A DNA stretch of 64,000 bases from Epiperipatus broadwayi (taxonomy: Eukaryota; Onychophora; Udeonychophora; Euonychophora; Peripatidae): positions 1,054,001 to 1,118,000 of the forward strand of contig JAQFVV010006294.1 of assembly GCA_028023455.1 (NCBI GenBank), in the 5' to 3' direction. The position numbers and the translations under genes were made by a program. A model generated the notes under the pieces. The model was not told the origin of the DNA, did no database searches, and saw only the letters and a list, made by a program, of their open reading frames with translations. Position 1 is the stretch's first letter, and each line of letters begins with the position of its first letter. Positions 36,091 through 48,785 of this stretch are shown here, piece after piece.

Positions 36091-36410
36091 TTAAAACAGG
36101 CAAAACTCTCCATACAGTAATACCACTCAGTGCAAGCCAGAGTTCAATTAATGGATGCAAGAAGGTTTGTGCATAAAATCTCTATCTAGTGTCTACTCAT
36201 CCAATATCCCCAGACTAGTTTCTAGCTAGGTGCAGTACCCTCAGATTCCAGGGCTCCTCTCTGATGAAAGCCACAATCTAGAAACTAGTCTGGGGATATT
36301 AAATGAGTAGGCACTAGATAGGGATATTATACACAAACTTCCTTGCATCCATTGATTACTCTGGCTTGCACTGAGTGGCACTACTGTATGGAGAGTTTTG
36401 CCTGTTTTAA
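36091..36410. mobile_element. Foldback element F1, copy 2
   Basis: The arms 36091-36225 and 36278-36410 are reverse complements: TTAAAACAGGCAAAACTCTC faces GAGAGTTTTGCCTGTTTTAA, and CAGACTAGTTTCTAG faces CTAGAAACTAGTCTG. A ~52-base loop separates them. The same sequence lies at 1-523. Arm identity is high, so this copy is fairly young. It has no coding content. It is probably a non-autonomous DNA transposon. Confidence 0.9.
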
Positions 36411-38047
36411 AAATGGATTGCTAGATTCAAACATGTTAACATTGTTTTCCTAAGGACCATGGATTTAAATTAAGATCATTTAATGAATAAAACCACGACT
36501 CCCAACACATTGTAAATTTGTTCTTGCTTTTAGTAAAATATTAATTCAAATTGGCATTAGAATTTGGAAAAATACGCATCTAAAACAAAATGATTGCACA
36601 CATATTAGGAGTACAGTGTTGACAGTTATAAATAAAATAAAATGCCAATTTTGTAAAAGCTGAATTAACTTTCAACAACTACCCTAAGAATTATTCACTA
36701 AAGGAAGAGAACAAAATATAGAATATCAAATAAACCAAGCTTTAGTCAGGAGACCATAACATCACCTACCAGACATAGTTTATTATATCCTATTGGAAAT
36801 ATGCTTATTATGCACATGTTTGAATTCTGGCACCTATATTCCAATTTTTGTGGATACATAATACATAGATGAATACTTATAGCTGATATCAAAAGGAATT
36901 ACAATACTACAAGCTTATTAGATAACACAGAAATTAGTGTGTATTAAGATTTACCTTTGGATATATCTATATAAATGAATTACACAACTACCAGTTATCT
37001 AATAAATATATAAACAAGAGTCAATGCATGAAACTACTGTTGGATAAATTATATTGGATTGTTCCAATAACTATAATCAAATTCATAGTGCTATTATTGT
37101 CTCATTTTGGATACCTATAAATTCTTATACCAATTTGACCATTTTACCCAGTATAGTGAATATTTGAATGCTAAATGTTTCAGTGATGTCTTCACATTCT
37201 TTGTCTTTAATTTTATTTAAATTGTTAAATACAAGTGTTATAGAATGATTTTATGTATTCAATTAAATGAGGCTGACTTAAATTTTAAAACAGTAAATCA
37301 TTATTGAATGATACTTGCCAAAATAACTTATTTAGATTTAATCCCTAATATAGACCATAAGTCAATGATTTCAGCACTCAGCAAAATTAAGCTGTGTATA
37401 TCTTCCTTTGATTCAAGACAAGTATCTTGTTTAACATCACCCATAGTGTAAATACACACATATTAGCTATTCATAATGTGCAACTTCATAACCAATGTAA
37501 ATGAAATATTTATCTATTAAGTTAAAATCCTAGCTTTAGTTATTTTATATTACTTAGGTCTATACAATTGAACACTGATTCATATCACCGGATATACTTG
37601 TCAATGGTAGATTTAGTCACAAGAGCTAACTATATTAACCAACCAAATAAATTCAGGTTGTGATATGTAAGGAAATTAGGTTTTCATACATATGCTTGAC
37701 TTTATTGTCATCAAGTTGAATTCTATAGTCTTAAATTACAAATTCCATAAATATTAATAGTCTCTAGCAGGAGGGCAATATAAAGTATAGATTCCTTATA
37801 GGTCTCTCATTTTAGAATAAATATAAAGTAGATGTTTTTAAGTCAACTTTATAGCCATCTCATACTATTTCCCTAGATCGTACCATTACAATATATATAT
37901 TATTTGATAATTATTTAAGGTTAAATAATTTTTAAAAAAGGATGAATAATTATTTTATAAATTAAGAAATTATATATATAGTGTATATTGTATCACAAGA
38001 ATGAAATTACAATAGATTAATGTAATGTACTGTATATGTAATTAAAG
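36411..38047. other. Unannotated AT-rich stretch
   Basis: No gene, RNA or repeat is recognised. Confidence 0.5.
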
Positions 38048-38475
38048 AGAGCAAATTATTTACCCTCAAGCTATAAATAAATATCATTCTGCATGTTTAG
38101 TAAGAATCAAAAATAAAATGGATTGCCTATTCTTAAATCTTTTGATGTTTATAAATTTATCCTTGCCAACAATGTACCAGTGAAATGAAAATATGGCATT
38201 AATAATTAAAGATTAACTATGTTAATTACATGATTGCAATTAACTTTTGCTTATTAAATGTTAGATTGTATCTATTTTATTCTCTAATTATTTGTTTAAT
38301 AATTAATAATGCCATGTTTCACCTGGTTGATCTGAATTTACACAAACGTTAGCAAGGGTACATTTATAAATATCAAAAGATTTGAGAGTAATTGGCTCAT
38401 TCTATTCTTAATCCTTGCTAAACATGCAGAATATTATTTATTCATAGACTGAGAGATTGGGTTGCTCATCTTGAT
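38048..38475. mobile_element. Foldback element F4, ~430 bp
   Basis: ATTCTGCATGTTTAG at about 38086-38100 faces CTAAACATGCAGAAT at about 38418-38432. TCTTTTGATGTTTATAAAT faces ATTTATAAATATCAAAAGA. ATGGCATTAATAATTA faces TAATTAATAATGCCAT near the centre. The arms are imperfect and run nearly to the middle. Outer ends are approximate. No coding content. Confidence 0.8.
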
Positions 38476-41189
38476 TGCATATATTTTTTCTTCAGATATA
38501 ATTTTATGATAGATTTATTTTGTCTATAGTTTCCATTTGCAAAATTCAAACCTAAATAAGAAAGATAATTTTTTTTCAAGAGTTGGTGTGAAATTTGAGC
38601 AAACATAATTATTAAAATATATTTCCCCCAAGATTTATTAGCAATAAAATTTTGAATGCCATCAAAGATGTGTACAAGTTTAAAATCATTTTTTAATACA
38701 TATCTGGACATTATGGCTTGCTAAAACTTGTTATAATAGTTGTCATATAATTTTTGCTTGCCATTAGATAATAATATTGATGTAATATATCCTTTATAAT
38801 AAGTAATTCTTGGGGTAAGAATGTTCATATTTTCAGTAAAAGTGCCTGCTTTGTGTTTTAGATTTTTTATTTAATGCTATAATTATTTTGCAGAGAAAAA
38901 TGAATACCTTAAACATGTATGTCAGTTTGTTAAGCTGTTATTGATATTTACTAACATGATTTGAATGTGAAGCAAAATGATCTAGCAGCACCGGAACTTT
39001 TGTACCTGCATTATGTATTTAAGGTATTGCTCTTTTAACTACATGGAATTCACTTTATATTAGAATTTATAGTTTTATATATTTTTAGATGCAGTACAAA
39101 AGAATCATTTAGGTGGTCTTTTATTATTGTAATACTTTTGCCATTATATACCCACACGCATTTAATTTATTCCATAGTAAAATAAAATTTCATTTAACAT
39201 TTTTATTGAAAATTATAAATTTATGAATATAATAGTAAAATATTTTGATATACAATAAATATTCTAAGAGTAATATTTACTTCAATAATCTTTTTTTTTG
39301 TAAGGGGATTCAAATATGTTCCAATCTTTGGATAGAAGACATCTATTTTATTATAAATTTATTCAGGAAATGTATTTGATATCTTTTCCCAATCTTAATT
39401 GCTTATTCTTTAACAATGACGAGTCAAAAATATAACTGGGATACAAATCTGTTTTTGTTACAGCATTATACTATATTTAGTATAGATAAGGTTTTGGATA
39501 GATGGTAAATTGTATTTAATGCATATCATGAAATTACTCTTGAAAAAATGTGCTCTCACAATAAATTATTTTTACTTAATGTTTGTGAACCAGATTTAGT
39601 AAGTCATAAGTATCTTTTATAGAGATATATAATGAAAATCTCAACCAGGAGTGCAATCTCACTTCTCATAAATGCCTAACAAAATATTTTTCTTTATCTA
39701 TTCACATCTTTCAATCACTGATGTAGAGCAATTTATTGCATAGACAATGAGACGAGATGGATTGCTTTTTCTTGCAACAATTGCATGAATCTTAATCTCA
39801 AAGTACTGTATTATATATATGTCAAGAGTGAAGATTTTTCTTACTACTGCACATGACAATTTGAAATATGCAAGGTTATTAAACAAATACTTTCGATGTT
39901 TTGCCTTGGGATTATTATATTGGACCACTTTTAATGTGGCTTTGTTTATATTTACAATAAGTAAAATTTCATTCTCATGATTAGTGTCATTTGTCTTTTA
40001 TTATATCTTTATTTAAGTGAATTTAAAAAGAATGGGGAAGTACTGAGGTGTTTATTATATCTATAAAATATTACACACGGAAAATTTAATAACACAGTGT
40101 GTAAAATCAGATATATTAATCTTTAACTCAGATTTAAAGTTTATATCTGTGCTAGAGATAATCTAGTTTCGATAATGATTAGTAATAATCATTATTGCAT
40201 TTATCTGAAATGGATGGCGTCAAAGTTGTGAGTGGAGGAAGTTTGACAATGGTAAATGAAAATGTAACAATTTATCTAATTTGTTTCCATATAATTTTCT
40301 TGACTTCAAGCAAATTGGTAGTTTTTGTTGTGAGGAATTTTGTTTATTGACAGACACCAAATTTCTAGAAGATTTTTAAAGATGTTTGTGTGATGGTCAA
40401 AGAAATCTTCACTCTCGATTCATTTACATATTTCACTGTATATTTTCTAATATATATATGCCAATAAAAACACAGAAATGTCATAGTTAATAAAAACTAT
40501 ATTTAATTAAAATAAAGTTATGTACAGAATTGAAATATAGTAATAAAAATATTTAGTATAGCTATCAATTTCTTAGATTCTGAAGACTCCAAAATAAGTC
40601 AAATACATAAAAAAAAAAAAGCATCGAAATATGGGGCATATTTTTGTTTTATTTAAATGATAATTACAAATTATTATTCAGATGATTTATTAAATTAAGT
40701 CTACTTTAGAAATAGACTATTTTAAAAAAACATGCTTTATTTCTTGAAAATTTAAATGGAGGTATTATAATATTGAAAACTATTTTTTACCTAATTTTAT
40801 GTAGTAGTATATTATTCAATATTTGGTTCCAGGCCTTATCATAGATATTAGATTCTTCAGATATTAATGAACATATATAATGTAAGGCTGCAGAAAGGAG
40901 TTTTCTATTAACTGAAAGGAAACTTTTTGGAGGCCTTAAAGGAACTGAGCAGGGCAAATTCCTAATGTCTACTCCATACGTTCTTGTCATTGCAGCTGTT
41001 ATTACTATGCGAGTATTCATAGTTTACGAACATGGATGGGCTGCTCACCAACAAGCATTAGCCAGCGTGGTGTTTATTGGCTTTTTACCTCGGAGTTTAA
41101 GATCAAGAAACATGGTCTTTCTTCTTAGTTGCCCAATAAGGCAGAATGAATGTTTATGTAAATGATAATTTTCCAAGATATATACAATT
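38476..41189. other. Unannotated stretch before LINE copy B
   Basis: It is AT-rich without recognised genes. From about 40960 to 41190 the sequence becomes less AT-rich and may be 5' leader of LINE copy B; the 66-codon frame there (40965-41165) matches nothing I know. Confidence 0.45.
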
Positions 41190-41277
41190 ATGACAGACAA
41201 AAATAAATCATGGCCATCATTCCCAGGAGGCTGTAAAGTCACCAACCAAGGCAGTGGTTGGTGGCTGAAGGCGGAAT

Positions 41278-41730
41278 ATGCTAAGAATCCCGATTGCAGA
41301 CCCAGGCTGCCATTTGATGACGACTTTTTATTTAGGTACTTACAACTGCAGATCACTTTTAAGTGAAGGAAGATTGCAAGAATTAGAAGAACTCTCTTAT
41401 ATTAAATGGGATATTATTGGACTTTGTGAAGTTAGAAGAAAAGGTGAAGAGACAATTGATTTAAAAAGTGGACATATACTCTATTATAAAGGCACAAATA
41501 TTGGAAATACAAGTGGAGTAGGATTCATTATAAATAAAATGGGGAAGAACAACATTGTGGAGATTGATGGTGTATCAGACAGAGTGGCAAAATTAGTTAT
41601 ACAACTTAATAGCAGATATGCCCCAACAAGTTGTCATAGTGATGAAGTAGTAGATTTTTATATGGATATACAAAAGGCTTTTGATCAGAGTAAACCTTTT
41701 AAAATTGCTATGGGTGACTTTAATGCTTGA
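41278..41730 (+). pseudogene. LINE endonuclease domain (copy B)
   Basis: The 150-residue frame has LGTYNCRSLLSEGRLQELEE (N-terminal Asn-containing motif), IIGLCEVRRKGEE (with the metal-binding Glu), SGVGFIINK, and ends IAMGDFNA (the GDFN motif). This is the order of apurinic/apyrimidinic-type LINE endonucleases, which nick the target for primed reverse transcription. About nine residues expected before APTS are missing, a small in-frame deletion. The final SDH motif lies further on in other frames. Confidence 0.8.
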
Positions 41731-42959
41731 ATGGGTAGATAAATGAAAGTGCTGCAGGTAATTTTGGTTATGGTAATAGAAATGAGAGGACGTAGACTTG
41801 TGTAGTTTGCAGAAAAACTATATTATGAATTCTTTTTTTGAGAAAAATGTTAGAAGGAAGCATCCAAATGAAGGTACAGCGGAATTAATTATATTTTGAC
41901 TAACAGAAAAAACATATTTCAAGATTGTAATATTCTTAATAAATTTAACACAGGAAGTGATCATCGATTAGTAAGATATGATACGGGTTAATGCAAAACT
42001 GGGAAGGCAAAAATTATTTAAAAAAATAATATTTACAGTTGATATTCCTAATCTTCAGAAACATTCTAATGAATTTAAATTAGAAATTACAAATCGGTTT
42101 CAAGTATTAGTAGATTTTGAACGATTCAGATTTGAATGAAATTAATATGAAAATAACTAATACACTTTTAAAAACTGCAAGACAGCTGGTAGAAAAAAGG
42201 AGCAGTTGACCAATAACATTTCTACTGAGACTAGAGAATTTATGAAGAAAAGAAGGAATATGAATATACAAAAATGATGCATTAAAAAAGATTGAATATC
42301 TCGAATTTTATAAAATGATGCAGAAAAGAGTTGAAAATGATATAAGAAAGTAGAACTGTGAACTAGCAAGGAAAGCTGTAGAAGAGAATAAAGTCTCAAT
42401 AGTGTAAAACATTTTGGTATTGGTAAGAAATTTATATCTGCAATAAGCAAAAAAGATGGAATTATAACTAAAAAGAGAGCTGGCATCATGAAATGGGTAG
42501 AAGACTTCTATCAAGAATTATATAATAATAAAGAATAAATACCTCCTATATCTTTCATCTGAATCACCCAGAATTTTAAAAGAAGTGAGACATGCAATTA
42601 AATGTATGAAGAAAGGAAAGGCTTCAGGTAATGATGGAATTATAATTGATATATTAAAAGAAGCAGGTGAATAGAATTTTTTTATAGCAAAGTTATATAC
42701 CAAATGTCTAAATGATAAAAGATATACCAGATGATTGAAAGAATGCAGTATTAATATTTAAAAAAGATAATAAATATATTAGAAATTACAGACTTATCAG
42801 CATTTTGTTTTATACAAAATTTTTACCAAGATAATTACAACTTGTCCACAGAGAACATTAGATTTCCATGACCAAGAGAACAGGCTGGACTTAAAAGTGG
42901 TTTTAGTACAGCAGATCATATCCAGGTACTGAGAGAAGTTATATAAATGACAATTAAAT

Positions 42960-43733
42960 TGCCATTATGCTTTGGATTTGTAGATTATGAAAAGGCATTT
43001 GATTCTATAAACATTTCTTCAGTGATTAAAGCATCGGATCATCAAGATAGTCATATTTCAAACAATATTTATAAAAATGCAGCAGCAACAATTACATGAT
43101 ACTGGGAAAGTCAATGTTGAGAAGGGTGTAAGACAGGGTGACTCCATATCTCCAAAACTTTTTACTACAAGAAGTATTTGGTGGATTAAAATGGGAAGCT
43201 AAAGGAGTGAAAATGGAGATTATTTAAGTCGCAGATGATGTAATTGTTTTTGCAAATAATGCTTTAGAGCTGCAGGAGTTATCAGATGAAAGGACTAAAG
43301 ATAAATGTTAAAAAGACTAAAGTAATGTTTAATGGATTTTCTCAAAATATGAAAATAAAGATTGATTATGATGAGTTAGAAGTTAGCAGGTACAAATACC
43401 TTGGTCAGATTATTAATGCAGATGGAAACATAATGGATGAAATTAATCATAAAATTAAACTGGGTTGGAGTGCTTTTGGTAGAAATAATGATACTAAAAG
43501 GAAATACGCCTATGTTTGAAAGGAAGGTTTTTAATAAATGTGTTTTATTCAGTTCTTATGGATCTGAGACTTGGACATTTAATAGAAGAGCAATACAGAG
43601 ATTTCAGACCACTAAAAGAAGTATGGAGAGATGCATGTTGGGATGGGTAAGAGAACAAACAGGTGTTACTGACTTCATTGAAAAAATTAAGGCTGGATAT
43701 ATTGCTAGAAAAGATGGACAATTGAAATCTTAA
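42960..43733 (+). pseudogene. LINE RT C-terminal half (copy B)
   Basis: Frames in turn hold FVDYEKAFDS (motif A Asp), ADDVIVFANN (catalytic Asp pair at 43234-43239), KVMFNGFSQNMKIKI, YKYLGQIINADGNIMDEINH with KLGWSAFGRNN, and SYGSETWTFNRRAIQRFQTT with SMERCMLGWVREQTGVTDFI. This matches the thumb and C-terminal region of a common invertebrate LINE polymerase. A deletion after VREQ.. shortens the WAGHIARR segment. Confidence 0.75.
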
Positions 43734-43890
43734 ACTGGATTCCAAGATATTGTAAAAAACTCAGAAAGAGACCACATGTGAGATGGGTGGATGAAATAAG
43801 AAAGTGTGCAGGGGTGATATGGAGAAACTAAAAATCGGAGATGGATTGAACTTGGAGACCTTCATCCTACAGTGGATTGATAATGATATA

Positions 43891-44436
43891 ATGTAAATTA
43901 TTTATAGTACAAAATATTTAAAATATGTATACATAGTGAAAAAAAAATTATTTTATCTTTGCAAAAGATAAAAAAAAAAAAAAAGCTAAAAATCATCTCT
44001 TTTGGAAAAAACAAATAAATTATTTTTGTAAAAAAATAAATAGTATTCATAAGAATAAATAATAAAGCAGTTTGTTTAATTGGAAAATACAAATTCCACC
44101 AAAAATATCAACTCTAGAACATTTAAGAATATTTTCTAATGGTGAAATGCCAAAATACGACCAGTTATTACTGACAAATAAATCAATTTATTGTAAATTT
44201 GTGTTTAATTTCTATATCATATATGCAAAAATGTTTTCACTATTTACATAACTTAGTTATTATAATCAATTCAATAAAATATATTCCAAGAGGATATGGG
44301 CACTAAATAATTGTTACATTAATCATTCACACACATTCATGTGAAATGTAATTTTACATTGTATTATAGTTTAATTATTAAATTTAATATATATAAACTG
44401 ATACATATATCCAACTATTTTCACTATAAACATTAT
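43891..44436. other. Unannotated AT-rich spacer
   Basis: Includes a small perfect-looking hairpin TTTATCTTTGCAAAAGATAAA at about 43951-43972. Otherwise nothing is recognised. Confidence 0.5.
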
Positions 44437-44725
44437 TTTCTTTCACTATTATAAATATAAAATTGTACATAATCAAAATACTAAAATTGAATAATTAAAT
44501 GGTTATAAGTGATTTGATAGAATATGATTAATGTTAGCAGATGAAATATAACATTATACCAACTCATAAAATTAATTGTATGTAAATCCAAATATTAAAA
44601 TAATTTTTTATATTTAATCTGCTAACATTAATCTTATACTCTATAAAATCACTTTTGTAACAATTTAATTTTTCAATTTTAATATTTTGATTATGTACAA
44701 TTAATATTTATAATAGTGAAAGAAT
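44437..44725. mobile_element. Foldback element F5, ~290 bp, next to LINE copy C
   Basis: CTTTCACTATTATAAAT at the left faces ATTTATAATAGTGAAAG at the right; GATTAATGTTAGCAGA faces TCTGCTAACATTAATC. Arms are about 44437-44543 and 44619-44725 with a ~75-base centre. The right end abuts the first base of LINE copy C. No coding content. Confidence 0.85.
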
Positions 44726-44730
44726 AGGAA

Positions 44731-45905
44731 GATAACTGATTCACTTTTAAAAACTGCAACAAAGATAGCTAATACAAAAAAGCTGCAATTGACCAGTAAA
44801 TGTTCTATTGAGACACGACAATTTATGAAGAAAAGAAGAAATATGAAAATATATAAAAATACATTAAGAATTGAATATTCAAATTTTATAAGTGAAAGAG
44901 TTGATAATGATATAAGAAAATATAATTGTGAATTAGAAAGGAAAACTACACAAGAGAATAAAAATTTCAAGAATGTAAAACATCTTTGTACTGGTAGGAA
45001 ACATTTCTGCAATAAGAAAAAAGATGAAATTATTACTAAAACAAGAGGCGACATCATGAATTACATAGCAATAAAGAACTATATTCTGAATTGTCCAGGA
45101 TTTTAAATGATGAGAAAAGTTCAAGATAATGTTGGAATTATAAGGTATCTATCTCTACATAAAAAAAATTTGGCAAAATTATATACCAAATATCTAAATG
45201 ATAAAGATGTACCAAATGATTGAAGAATAGAATATTAATGTTTAAAAGATTAAAAATTACACAAACAAAATAATTACAACTCTTCTACAGTGAACTTTGG
45301 ATTTTAACTAACCAAAACAAGGTGGATTTAAGTGGTTTTAGTACAGTGGATCATATCTAAGTATAGAGGTTATAATTCAAAGTAAATGTTAAAAAGACAA
45401 AATTAATGTTCAATGGATTTTCTCAAAAGAAAAATTGATGACGAGAAGTTAACAACTACAAATACCTTAATCAGACGGAATCGTAATGGATGAAATTAAT
45501 CATAGAATTAAACTTGGATGAAGTGCTTTTGGTAAAAAAAGAAACATTAAAAGGAAATATGCTTGTATGATTGAAAAGGTTTTTAATAAATGTGTTCTAC
45601 CACTTCTTACTTTTGGATCAGAGACTAGGATAGTTAACAGAACAAGAGACATCATACTCAAAATATGGAGATACATACATTAAGAGTAAAGATCAAAAAT
45701 GGAATATTACATGATTGAGAACACACACGTTACTGATATCAATGAAAGAATTGACTGAAGTAGTTGGGCTGGACATATTGCCTGAAGAGATGATGATAAA
45801 TGGAGATGAAATCTTAAAATGGATTCCAAGCGATTGTAAAATAGCTAGAAACTAAATGTGAGATGGATTGAATTTGGAAACCATCCTATAGTGGATTGAT
45901 AATAT
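44731..45905 (+). mobile_element. LINE copy C, 5'-truncated with internal deletions
   Basis: It starts in the segment ACTTTTAAAAACTGCAAC shared with copies B and D. A 105-codon frame (44789-45106) covers the linker before RT, with repeated KKRRNMKIYKN-like Lys-rich content. It then jumps over most of the RT palm, and no ADD box is found. It resumes at the SRIKLGWSAFG-like and GSET-like C-terminal segments, ending GTGGATTGATAATATATTGAT near 45905. Confidence 0.75.
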
Positions 45906-46945
45906 ATTGATACTATCAACCATCAGTAAAAATTTCTAATTCCAAGCTGAACCACATATGTAAGATCTAATAAAATTTCAAACACCCAGTACAGCTTGGA
46001 GCTAGCAATTTTAATTCGTGGTTGCCTGGTAATATCATTCATTAATGGATATTTTCTCCCAATATTACATGGATTTATCCATTTATTTCTATTGTTTACA
46101 ACTTAATCATCTCTAAGAATATTTTACATATAATCAAAGTAATATTTTAATTTGTATTTCACAAATCTCATAAGCTATTGGATCATAGGAAAAATATTTT
46201 TAAGTGTATTAAAAATTTAAATACAGAAATCTTTCTACTAGACACAAGCCAATATTAAATATTTTACTGATTTATAATGAAAACAACGTATGGGGCTATT
46301 GATAGTCTTAAGACTGATTTACTAACCAATAATAGCTTTTTTGCCTTAAGTTTAATTAAAATAAGATTCCTTTTATTTATAAACTAAGTAGTTATATGGA
46401 TTTACACACAGACATATAAAATTGGAAAATGAATTATTTAAAAGATGTCAAAAAAAGATATTCTTTCAAGTTCTTATACTTATAAAAATAGATGTCTGGG
46501 TTTAAATCCATGACATCTTGGAATAGAAACAGGAGAGTACACCTTTTTTTCTCTAAGGACAAAAAAAAAGCCATTATTTGATACTAGGGCGATTAATAGT
46601 AAATGGTTTTCTAATAACCACATTGTAAACAAATCTATTCATGGAAAGAACCCCACTTTACTTTGTTTAAATCATATATATAAATATGTAGTGAGGAGTT
46701 AATATTTTTATTTCAACAGCTTTCAAGATTATAGTGGTGGTAGCACTGTGAATTGATTTGACAACAGAATTGCATCCAGCAGTGTTTAATTATTTAAACA
46801 TATATTTCTTAAGAGATGAAATAAAATATTTTAAAATGTTGCTATATGTATAGAATTTTCAGCCATTGGAAGATATCTGTGATTTACATTGGACTATAAT
46901 ACATATCACCTACAAAATGCAGATAATTCAGATTTATGTTTCAAC
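45906..46945. other. Unannotated AT-rich stretch
   Basis: Nothing is recognised beyond the LINE copies on either side. Confidence 0.5.
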
Positions 46946-48785
46946 AACTACTGATGAAATAGATTTTTATACGGATGTACAAGACTTTTGATCAGAGTAA
47001 ACGTTTTAAAATTGTTATGGGAGACTTTAATGCTAGAATTGGTAAACAAATAAAAGTGCTGTAGGTAATTTTGGTTATGGTAATAGAAATGAGAGAGGAC
47101 ATAAAGACTTTGCAGAAAAAAGAAAAACTTTATATTATGAATTCTTTTTTTGAGAAAAATGTTGAAAGGAAATGAACATGGAAGCATCCAAATGAAGGTA
47201 CAGCAGAATTGGATTATATTTTGATTAACAGAAAATACATATTTCAAGATTTTAATGTTCTTAATAAATTTAACACAGGAAGTAATCATCAATTAGTAAA
47301 ACTAGAGACAAAAATTATTAAGAAAAACAATACAGTTGATATTCCTAATCTTCAGAAACATTCTAATGAATTTAAATTAGAACTTACAAATCGGTTTCAG
47401 GTATTAGTAGATTTTGAACATGATTCAGATTTGAATGAAATTAACTGATACACTTTTAAAAACTGCAACAAAGATAGCTGGTAGAAAAAAGCACCAATTG
47501 ACCAATAAAATTTCTACCAAGACTAGAGATTTTAAATGAAGAGAGACATGCAATTAAATGTATGAAGGAAAAGTTCCAGAAAATGGAATTATAATTGATA
47601 TATTAAAAGCAGGTGAAGAAATAGAATTTTTTTTTAGCAAAGTTATATAGCAAATGTCTAAATGATAGATGTACCAGATGATTGGAAAAATGCAGTATTA
47701 ATATTTAAAAAAGGTGATAAAGAAGATATTAGAAATTTCAGACCTATCAGCCTTTTATACAAAATTTTTACCAAGATAATTACAACTTATGAGTTGCAAT
47801 TATACTTTGGATTTGTAGATTATTAAAAGGCATTTGATTCTATAAGCATTTCTTCAGTGATTAAAGCATTGGATTGAGGTATAGATCCAGGATAGTCATA
47901 TTTATAAAAATGCAACAGCAATAATTAATTACATAATGATACTGGGAAAGTCAACATTGAGAAGGGTGTAAGACAGGGTGACTCCATATCTCCAAAACTT
48001 TTTACAGCAGTGCTACAATTTGGTGGATTAAAATGGGAAACTAAAGGAGTGAAAGTAAATGGAGATTATTTAAGTCATTTAGATTTTGCAAATAATGCTT
48101 TAGAACTCCAGGAAATGTTGCACAAGTTATCAGATGAAAGTAGGACTGAAGATAAATGTTAAAAAGACTAAGTAATGTTTAATGGATTTTCTCAAAATAT
48201 GAAAATAAAAATTATGATGGGTTAGAAGTTAACAGTTACAAATACCTTGGTCAGATTATTAATACAGATGGAAACATGATGAATGAAATTAATCATAGAA
48301 TTAAACTTGGTTGGAGTGCTTTTGGTAGAAATAACTTGATAGTAAAAGGAAATATGCCTATGTGTTTGAAAAAAAAAAAAGGTTTTTAATAAATGTGTTT
48401 TACCAGTTCTTACTTATGCATCTGAGACTTGGACACTTAATAGAAGAGCAATATAAACTTCAGACCACTCAAAACAGTATGGAGATGCATGTTGGGAGTA
48501 ACAAAGAGATCGAAAATGCAATTATGGGTAAGAAAACAAACAGGTGTTACTAACCTCATTGAAAAAATTAAAAGACTGGAGATGGGCTGGACATATTACT
48601 AGAAGAGATAATGGACAATTGAAATCTTAAACTGGATTCCAAGAGATTGTAGAAGACCCAGAAAGAGATCACATGTGAGATGGATGAAATAAGAAAGTGT
48701 GCAGGGGTGATGTGGAAAAGCTAAAGATCGAAGATGGATTGAACTTGGAGACTTTCATCCTGCAATGGATTCATAATGAAATTAT
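46946..48785 (+). mobile_element. LINE copy D, 5'-truncated, catalytic box deleted
   Basis: It begins inside the endonuclease (DEIDFYTDV, then GDFNAR at about 47020-47037). It continues with a well-preserved endonuclease end (47209-47448: HPNEGTAELDYILINRK.. NTGSNHQLVKLE), RT motif A remnant (FVDY near 47811), and a C-terminal region like copy B. Where A and B have FADDV.., copy D reads DFANNA at about 48082-48099, so the catalytic Asp pair is gone. It ends near 48785 at CTGCAATGGATTCATAATGA. Confidence 0.8.
47209..47448 (+). pseudogene. LINE endonuclease C-terminal segment and linker (copy D)
   Basis: This 79-residue frame is the best-preserved version in the window of the stretch after GDFNA. 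It has LDYILINRKY.. (family: IDYILTNR), NTGSNHQLVKLE (the 'SDH' motif with Asp changed to Asn, so the catalytic residue is altered), and the linker DIPNLQKHSNEFKLELTNRF. Copy A begins within this linker. Confidence 0.7.

Larger units (their letters stand above)
41190..43890 (+). mobile_element. LINE copy B, most complete copy (endonuclease plus RT)
   Basis: It runs from a 5' leader through an apurinic endonuclease domain (41278-41730), RT motif A VDYEKAFDS (about 42979-43008), the catalytic ADD (43231-43239), a C-terminal segment (43286-43733) and a 3' end GGATTGATAATGATATAATG near 43890. The class is often mislabelled 'craniofacial development protein 2-like' in animal genomes. I place it in or near the RTE clade because of the endonuclease, the short 3' end and the TGATAATGATA-type tail. 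Frameshifts and small deletions throughout make it inactive. Confidence 0.8.

Noticed and set aside
40965-41165. 66-codon frame before LINE copy B as a first LINE open frame
   Set aside because: It has no zinc-finger or nucleic-acid-binding motif and overlaps another frame on the other strand. Only the changed composition hints that it may be LINE leader sequence.
41278-41730. A host 'craniofacial development protein 2-like' gene
   Set aside because: That label is commonly given to LINE endonucleases. Here the frame is followed by RT remnants and repeated elsewhere in the window, so it is LINE copy B.
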